Positions 57,560 to 64,000 of a stretch of DNA of 64,000 nucleotides are shown in pieces (the stretch's first letter is position 1; every line of letters starts with the position of its first letter). The stretch lies in the NCBI GenBank assembly GCA_033961575.1, contig CM066730.1, forward strand, positions 116,525,523-116,589,522. The letters run 5' to 3'. The DNA is from Aselliscus stoliczkanus. Lineage: Eukaryota; Chordata; Mammalia; Chiroptera; Hipposideridae. The notes below the pieces were generated by a model, which saw only the letters and a program-made list of their open reading frames with translations, had not been told where the DNA came from and ran no database searches. The translations under genes were made by a program, and so were the position numbers.

Positions 57560-58320
57560 AACATTTACATATCTAATAATGTGATGCTCAATACCTTTAG
57601 TCATTAGGTAAATGCCAATAAGATACCAGTACATACATTTTAGAATGGTTAAATTAAAAAGACTAAGCATACCAAATGTTGGTGAGGATGTGGAAAAACT
57701 GGAACCCTCAGACACTGCTGGTGGGAATGTAAATGGTGCAACCACTCTGAAAAACACCGACTATATGATCTAATCATTCCATTCCTAGGTATTTACCCAA
57801 GACAAATGAAAGCATATCTCCATACAAAGCCTGTCCATATGAATGTTCATGGAAACTTTGTGATAGCCTTAAGCTGAAAGCAATTCAAATGTTCATCAGG
57901 TGAATGGGTAAACATCTATGGTATATTCATACAATGAAATACTACTCTGGAATAAAAAGGAATGAACTATTCATACACACAGCAAGGTGGATGAATCCCA
58001 AAATAATCACTCCGATTGAAAGAAGCCAGACCAAAAAAGAGTATATATTGTATGAGCTATATTAAATTCTAGAAAACGCAAACTGATATATAGTGACAGA
58101 AAGCAGGTGAGTGGTGGGTTGGGGTAAAGGTGGGGGAGGTACCAGAGGGGTTAAAAAGGGAATCCCTATATGAGTTAACATTTGGGAGTGATGATATCTT
58201 CATTATCTTGATTATAGTGATAGTTTCATGGGTTTTCAACATGTCAAAACACATTCAATTGAACACTTTAATATGTGTATTTTGTTGTATGTCAATTATA
58301 CCTCAATAAAATTGTTTGAA
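57560..58320 (+). mobile_element. Old L1 3'-end (plus)
   Basis: ORF2 C-terminal words on the + strand ('gttggtgaggatgtggaaaaactgg', 'actgctggtgggaatgtaaatgg', 'ttcctaggtatttaccca') and 3' end 'tgtcaattatacctcaataaaattg'. It is diverged, typical of an old mammalian L1. Confidence 0.88.
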
Positions 58321-58455
58321 AGATGTAATGATATCCTTATTATAAACTGGATAAAAGTGGTAACATCCTCATGACCATCTCTTTTCATTATGTTAAAAAA
58401 CAAGACTAGGACATTTAATAAGTTATCTTTTTATAAGTTACATTAACCTCTGTTG

Positions 58456-58876
58456 GCCTTGGTTTCCCTTTTTTTAAAAAAAAGATTTTATTGGGGAATT
58501 GAGGAAGGGGAACAGCCAAGTTGTTGTCCTTCACTATTAGTTGTGGAGGGTGCAGCTAGCTCAGCTCCAAGCCCAGTCACTATCCTGCTGCCTGTTGGCA
58601 GCTTGCAGCCACTCAGCGCAAAGTGCCATGTTCAATCTTAGTTGTGGGTGGGCACAGTCCACCATTCCATGCAGGTGGGGGTCTAACCGGCAACCTTTTG
58701 TTAGGAGCACATGCTCTCACCAGCTGAGCCATCATGCCACCTGTTGGCAACTCAACTGGGGCGCAGCTCAGGCACAGCTCAGTGGCCAATGTGGAAATCA
58801 AATTGGCGACCCTGTTGCTACGAGCTGGCTCGTGCTCTTAACCAACTGAGGGACTCAGCTGGCCCAGCCTTGGTTT
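58456..58876 (-). mobile_element. Composite (dimeric) tRNA-derived SINE
   Basis: The body is 58466-58866 with GCCTTGGTTT duplications (58456-58465, 58867-58876). It carries the long-family tail (CCCCAATAAAATC) and two tRNA-like units, as in 17113-17613. Confidence 0.88.
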
Positions 58877-59948
58877 TCTTTGCTGTGAAATGCTAATGAA
58901 AATTCCCAGCTTGCAGAACTGTTGTGATCATTAGCGTCTGTTTTATTCACTGTTATGCCCCCAGGGTCTGGCAGAAAATAAATACTTCATAAATTTCTCT
59001 TAAGTGAATGAAAGCATGTGCAGTTCTTAACCCTTGGCTAGAATTCAATAAATTGTAACCAATAATCTAATACAAAGAAAGAGGAGGAAGGGGAAGAGGG
59101 AACTCACCTTAGATTCCCTCTAGAACAAAGCAGACCCAAATAAATAAAAAACTGGCAATATTTTAATATTGCTTTGAAAATGTCTATAAAAATTTAGTGA
59201 TTCCATTTTTTTTAGCATGCGGTCTTGAGTTGTATCTATGAAACAAAAGGCTTCAAAGTAAGTTTTGTCCATGCTGGATATTAGGTATACAATGTTTTTC
59301 TTAAGTGTCCTGTCATTTAACTGAAGATTGAAAAATTTATAAATGGAAATCCTCTTGATAAGGTAAATGTTTGGAAAATAGTTGGTAGTGATTCTCATAT
59401 GTTTTCATAATGCATTGTTCTCAAGGTGGGATATTCACGTACACTTTTATTTTAATAGTTTTCCTAGCTTATACGTGCACCCCTCAATTACTTTAACAAA
59501 GGTGTATGGGTTGATTTGAGATAGATTTAAAAGTCAATTGTTCTTTCTTTACTATCATGGTGTTATGTAAGTATTAACTTTTCTATTATATTCTGATTGA
59601 GAATGGTAATTTTGTGTCTTAGTACTTCATAATATTTTACTAGACTTGGGATGTGTTCCCTTCTATAGAATTATTCTTTGAGCACGTACATATTCATTAA
59701 GTGGACTTCATTAAATTTTTTTTGATGTAATAAGTTTTCAAAGACACATAAAGGTGCTTAATAAATGGTTGTGAAACTGAATTCTGTCAAATCTTTTCGT
59801 GTGTTGGCTATAGCTATTATAGCCATTATAAAGTTCCCTATTGGAAGGTTTGATTTTCTGTATTTTTTTTTTTTTTTTTTTTTTACAAATTAGGCAGACT
59901 ACCCCTGCAAGTAAGCTTAGACATAAGGAGTCACTAACACTAAAACTA

Positions 59949-60079
59949 ATAAATGCCTTTTTTTTTTTTTTTGAGGGCAGTGTCACTGGCCCTCATATGT
60001 GGGACCGAACCGGGGCCGCTGGCTTCCCAAGCTAGCGCTTAACCACCGTGCCACTCGGTCGGCCCATAAATGCCTTTTT
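59949..60079 (-). mobile_element. Short SINE next to a DNAI3 splice donor
   Basis: The body is 59963-60065 between perfect ATAAATGCCTTTTT copies (59949-59962, 60066-60079). On the gene's strand the SINE head starts 34 nt after the exon end, at 60099, and runs in the sense direction. Confidence 0.95.
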
Positions 60080-60098
60080 AACAAGCAAAGGAATTTAC

Positions 60099-60186
60099 CT
60101 TTTGCTTTGGAAAGGAGATAGTCTTCACACACGCTTATCTTGGTTGGGCAGTGGTCTAAACTTGTTTCACCTTTCGACAGCGTTAT
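60099..60186 (-). CDS. DNAI3: DNAI3 coding exon
   Basis: It reads ITLSKGETSLDHCPTKISVC then EDYLLSKAK plus a G that begins Asp. LSKGETSLDHCPTKIS is an almost exact family motif. The acceptor is ttctccccaaag above 60186 and the donor is AAAG|gtaaat. It is phase 0 in and phase 1 out (88 bp). Confidence 0.95.
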
Positions 60187-61503
60187 CTTTGGGGAGAACA
60201 TACAAGAGGGATTATTTCTTTATATCGTTAAATTATTTTTGCTTTTCCCTTTTGCTCCCAGATTGCTGTTTTCCACCTTCTTGTCCTTCTTCCGTCTCCG
60301 TTCTTCCTCAGATTTCCAGTTTTCTTTCCCAAGGAAACCACCAAAACAACAGTTTCTAAAATAGTGCTACTGAAGGGAGCCTGTCCGGGGCTCACATCTC
60401 AAAATCTCATGTGTTGTTTAATTTCTGAAAATGTTTTGTATTCGAGTTCATAACACATTCTTATTGGTTTTAATATAAAATAATGGCTCATTCCCCTGTT
60501 CCCTAAACCTTTCAGCTAATGGAAACTGCCGGGACCTGACATCGCCTGGCACTGCCTAGTCCCCTCAGGGACACACATGCTTGAGTTCCGGACATGCCCT
60601 GGGTCTGCACCAGCATGGGAAATGGTCACACTTGACATTTTTCCCCTCATGGTTTCCTCCCCACTTTTCCCCATGAGCATGTTTGCCCGCATGCTATCCA
60701 ATTATTCTCAGGTGAGTTTTTTGTTTGCTTGTTTCTTTTTAAACTATAATATTTACAGCTCAGTGAATCCTAGCCCGGGACATTTCTAATCCTCTGCAAT
60801 TTCTAATCCCAGTACTTCAGGAAAATTCTCCAAGCTCTCTCTTCTATTGGGAGCAAATACATAATAATGTAATTCTAGTGATACTTGTAAGTCAAAGGAA
60901 AAAGAGTATTAAGTTTGGAAATAGAATTAGACATTCCAGAGAAAGAGAACTATCAACATCAGAAGTCCATTCATACTTTCCATACACATCCTACTTCAGT
61001 CATATCATTCTTAAATTAAAATTGCTTTTCTTGAAGCTCTGCCACTCAAGATGAGTACAAATAATTTCTCGTTCAATTACTTTTCAGTTTGTTTGGTCAT
61101 AGGTATTACAATTCTGTTTTCTAGTATTGATGTGCAAAATATCCAGAATTGTGGCTACAGTAAAGGTAAAATTACCTTTTTTGGGCTAACCTGGGAGCCT
61201 ACCAATTTTCAAGCAATTGATATGCAATTGAATAATTATTATGCAAGCTATTTGTAAATTGTGGCAGCTTATACATAAAGAAATATTAATTTCAAGTTCA
61301 CAATAATTGTCATTTTGGGGTTGATATGGGCAGGCATCACAGTGACGCAATTAAGGAATTTATTGGATGAATGAATCACTAGTTGTAAAGTCTTGTGTTT
61401 ATTTGAGCTGCTCTCCTTTTAGAGTATACGTAGGGTTGTCTATGCATATAAATTATATAGTGTATGTAAGCAAATAGGATGGAATAAATCCCGTGTTACT
61501 TAC
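60187..61503 (-). other. DNAI3: DNAI3 intron
   Basis: 1.3 kb of AT-rich sequence in which I recognise no repeat or extra exon. The frames at 60048-60364 overlap the exon antisense and are shadows. Confidence 0.7.
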
Positions 61504-61648
61504 CTTAAAGAGAGGTTTCCAGGAGAGATCTAGGTGCAAAAAAGTAGTTGGTATGTCAAAAGGAATTTCAACAATTTCTTCTTTCTTTTTCTCTACTGGT
61601 TGAGGGATTGAACTTTTCTGTGGTCTGATATCCCAAAAACAAATTGTG
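61504..61648 (-). CDS. DNAI3: DNAI3 coding exon (WD blade TICFWD)
   Basis: It reads TICFWDIRPQKSSIPQPVEK, KKEEIVEIPFDIPTTFLHLD then LSWKPLFK. TICFWDIRPQK is the end of a canonical WD repeat, and the Lys/Glu-rich linker and FLHLDLSWKPL follow as in the family. The first base C completes a Cys codon (TG|C) from an exon outside the window. It ends in phase 0 at AAG|gtaagt, with the acceptor at plus 61649-61650. The nine exons together give 1,123 bp, about 373 residues of a protein of about 890. Confidence 0.95.
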
Positions 61649-61864
61649 CTTTAAAAAAAAGTTCACATTTTATTTTTTTTATTAAGTACAAATAAAGCTG
61701 TAACCTCAAGACTACCAACCTTACTGCTTCACATTAGCAATGTAATCATGGTTATATTTTGTATTTTAGAGAATTATACAGTTTATAGGGTCATTTAATA
61801 ACTTTGTTGGTCTGGAGACTAACATTATTAAATACGATAATTGAGTTTGGAGATTTACACAATC

Positions 61865-62082
61865 TTTTTTTTTTTTTGAGGGCAGTGACACTGGCCCTCA
61901 TATGTGGGACCCGAACCGTGACTGCTGGCGTTCCAACCCAGTGCTTAACCACTGTGCCACTCGGCGGGCCCTTTTTTTTGGGGGGGGGAGGGGTCAGTGT
62001 CACTGGCCCTCACATGTGGGACTGAACCGGGGCCGCTGGCTTCCCAAGCCAGCGCTTAAACATCGCGCCACTCGGCCGGCCC
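61865..62082 (-). mobile_element. Two short SINEs head to tail
   Basis: Element 61865-61971 is followed directly by 61972-62082. Both are heads of the short family and a T/G-rich run separates them; a further T-run (62083-62106) follows. The second probably inserted in or beside the tail of the other. Confidence 0.88.
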
Positions 62083-62106
62083 TTTTTTTTTTTTTTTTTT
62101 TTTTTT

Positions 62107-62260
62107 AACATAATGGCTTTTTTGAAATATAACTCATATATCCCCAAATTCACCCATTTAAAGTGAACAATTCAATGGCTTTTACATATATAGAATTGTA
62201 CAACTGTCACCACAGTTTTAGAAGATTTCCATCACTTCCAAAAGAAACCAGATTAGCAGT
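62107..62260 (-). mobile_element. L1 3'-end scrap (minus)
   Basis: Words 'ttgaaatataactcatatatccccaaattcacccatttaaagtgaacaattcaatggc' are a typical old L1 3' UTR in reverse orientation. Confidence 0.75.
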
Positions 62261-63262
62261 ACAGATTAGAAGTCACACCTCATTCACATACAGAGGGGCT
62301 AAAAAGATGTATACACATTTTAAGAAAGGAAAACTATTAAAATTGTAATACTCAATATATACCAACAATAAAAGATGAACACAAGTCACCTTTGACTTCT
62401 GCAATTATAAGAGGTGCTGAGAGTGGTTACCATCAGCGTCCAGATACTTCTGATTACAGTGAACTACTGTTTGAGCAACAATGACCAAAGGGTCCACTTG
62501 TATACATTTTTTTGGCACCGTGGTACAGATAGTGAAAATACCACATACACAGATGGAGTTGGGTTTAATGTACTTTTTACATCGTAGACAGCCAGTAAGT
62601 GTTATTTCTTCTTTTATTTCTCCTTCCTCACAGGTTGATTATGAAAATCAGATGAGATAATGTATGTGAAAATTCTTTATAACGTTCCACACATAAATAG
62701 AGTGTTATTTTTAGTGCAATAAACTCAGTAAAAAATTTATAATGAAACTTGTACAGTACTTTAGTGTTTTCGTATTAATTACATGAAAACATATGATGAA
62801 AACCACAAGAAGTATACTATACTATACTATAATAGCTCCATAATTTATATCATTGAGGTTATGAGTAACCTGATTTAATAAATTTAAGACATTATTAAAG
62901 ATTTAGGTGTGTATGTATTTGGTTGCTAGCTAATAAATGGTTGCTAGCTAATCATTTATTCATCTTAATGATGAATAAACAATTAAAATTTTAAAAATTA
63001 ATTTTGATAAAACTGTTGAAATTTTAATAAGAAATTATTAAAATTAATAAAAATATTAATTATTTTTGTGTTGTCAAACCATAAAACCTCAAGAGAATAT
63101 CACAAATGATGTCATAAGATCTATTTGAAAATATAGTTGATTTAAACTGTTTTTCAAAAGTACATAGCTCTTCTTGAATCTCATTTATGCCATTTGCATT
63201 ATTTGTGAAATGGTTTTGCTAAATACATCTAACACTAGTTGAACTATATGCATAAATCAGTT

Positions 63263-63630
63263 ACACATTCTTTTTTTTTTTAAAAATATTTTTTAAAACT
63301 TTATTGGGGAACAGTGTGTTTTTCCAGGACCCACCAGCTCCAAGTCAAGTCATTCTTTTCAATCTAGCTGTGGAGGGTGCAGCTCACTGCCCCATGTGGG
63401 AATCAAACCAGCAACATAAGCCCACGCTCTAACAACCTGAGCCCACCGGCCACCTCATACATTCTTTTTTTTTTTTTTTTTTTTAGCTGAGCCATCCTGC
63501 CACCTGTTGGCAGCTCAGTGGCAGTTCAGCTCAGGCGAGGCATTGAACTGCTGTTGCTCAGAGCTCACCTTGCACTCTTGAGTGAGCTCTTAACCAACTG
63601 AGCCACTTGGCCGGCCCTACACACATTCTT
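63263..63630 (-). mobile_element. VES SINE and second-type SINE inserted serially at one target
   Basis: VES is 63273-63456 and the second-type SINE is 63467-63620. Target copies are ACACATTCTT (63263-63272), ATACATTCTT (63457-63466) and ACACATTCTT (63621-63630). Confidence 0.9.
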
Positions 63631-64000
63631 AATGGAAATTTATTTTATCTTATTCTATATTGTAAGACCTTTTAGAGTGGCTGAAGTATAAAGGTTACGA
63701 CTGATGAGTTTTTCAGATAACTAAAAATTAGCTTTTATAAATGCATAAATTTTTTTTTACTTTAACAACTTTTTGAAGGAACTTTTTTTAGAATATTCTA
63801 GAATATTTCCAAATTCAAGGGCCATTATTATAAATAACAATCAAGGATCTGTATTTTCAATATAGAACATGAAATATTTTAGTCTTTTCAGTGCTTCTAA
63901 ACGTTTTTCAAGGTTAGGAAAACAGTATAGCTCTGCATTCTGTTGTTTATAAACAATATTATACCATAAGCATTTCTCCATAAAATAATAATACAACTCT

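Larger units (their letters stand above)
52925..60098 (-). other. DNAI3: DNAI3 intron (7.2 kb)
   Basis: It contains a short SINE (55604-55708), an old plus L1 (57560-58320), a composite SINE (58466-58866), a MIR relic (55270-55450) and a short SINE only 33 nt from the upstream exon (59963-60065). 53000-54650 is AT-rich and unassigned; 54690-55150 may be a diverged L2. 55860-57550 is unassigned. Confidence 0.75.
61649..64000 (-). other. DNAI3: DNAI3 intron (continues beyond the window)
   Basis: No upstream exon was found, although the preceding WD-repeat exon (expected to end ...CSAD and TG) was looked for. It contains two adjacent short SINEs (61865-62082), an L1 3' scrap (62107-62260), a small (TATAC)n tract (62813-62832), and a VES plus second-type SINE pair (63273-63620). 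62370-62520 is an unclassified stretch that may be a DNA-transposon relic. 62830-63260 is very AT-rich. Confidence 0.7.

Overview
This is mammalian, almost certainly bat, nuclear DNA. The coding part is short exons with GT/AG borders separated by long introns, about half of the rest is interspersed repeats, and two of the SINEs (1189-1381 and 63273-63456) match the bat VES family. Heads of the GGCCGGCCGAGTGGC type suggest a yinpterochiropteran (rhinolophoid-like) bat, but that finer placement is weak.

Two genes converge tail to tail. On the + strand are the last coding exons of SYDE2, a synapse-defective RhoGAP: 2012-2193, 5127-5358 and 10312-10811, plus a probable alternative terminal exon at 7283-7446. 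On the - strand are the last nine coding exons of DNAI3 (WDR63), an axonemal inner-arm dynein intermediate chain: 61504-61648, 60099-60186, 52794-52924, 50584-50647, 44575-44705, 41444-41648, 40122-40213, 38769-38891 and 30435-30578. Every exon was placed by reading frame, splice sites and matching phase. No frameshift or premature stop was seen, so both genes look functional. Both are cut by the window edges: the 5' parts of SYDE2 lie left of position 1 and those of DNAI3 right of 64000. The same convergent order is known at human 1p22.3.

Layout: 1-12.05 kb holds the SYDE2 3' half and 3' UTR. 12.05-18.5 kb is a dense SINE cluster. 18.5-30.3 kb is intergenic, with a nested L1 mosaic (21.5-25.2 kb), L2 and MIR relics. 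30.3-64 kb is the DNAI3 3' half. Its last intron holds a 4.3-kb L1-derived insertion with clear target-site duplications and a deleted ORF2, which itself carries a SINE and an 81-bp mariner-type MITE. The other introns hold L1 ends, L2, MIR and short tRNA-derived SINEs.

No operon, phage, CRISPR, RNA gene or novel defence-like system is present. The points most worth a second look are the internally deleted L1 whose junction is shared by two copies, the MITE with a paralogous empty site, the alternative SYDE2 terminal exon, repeated SINE integration at one target site, and the modular SINE architecture.
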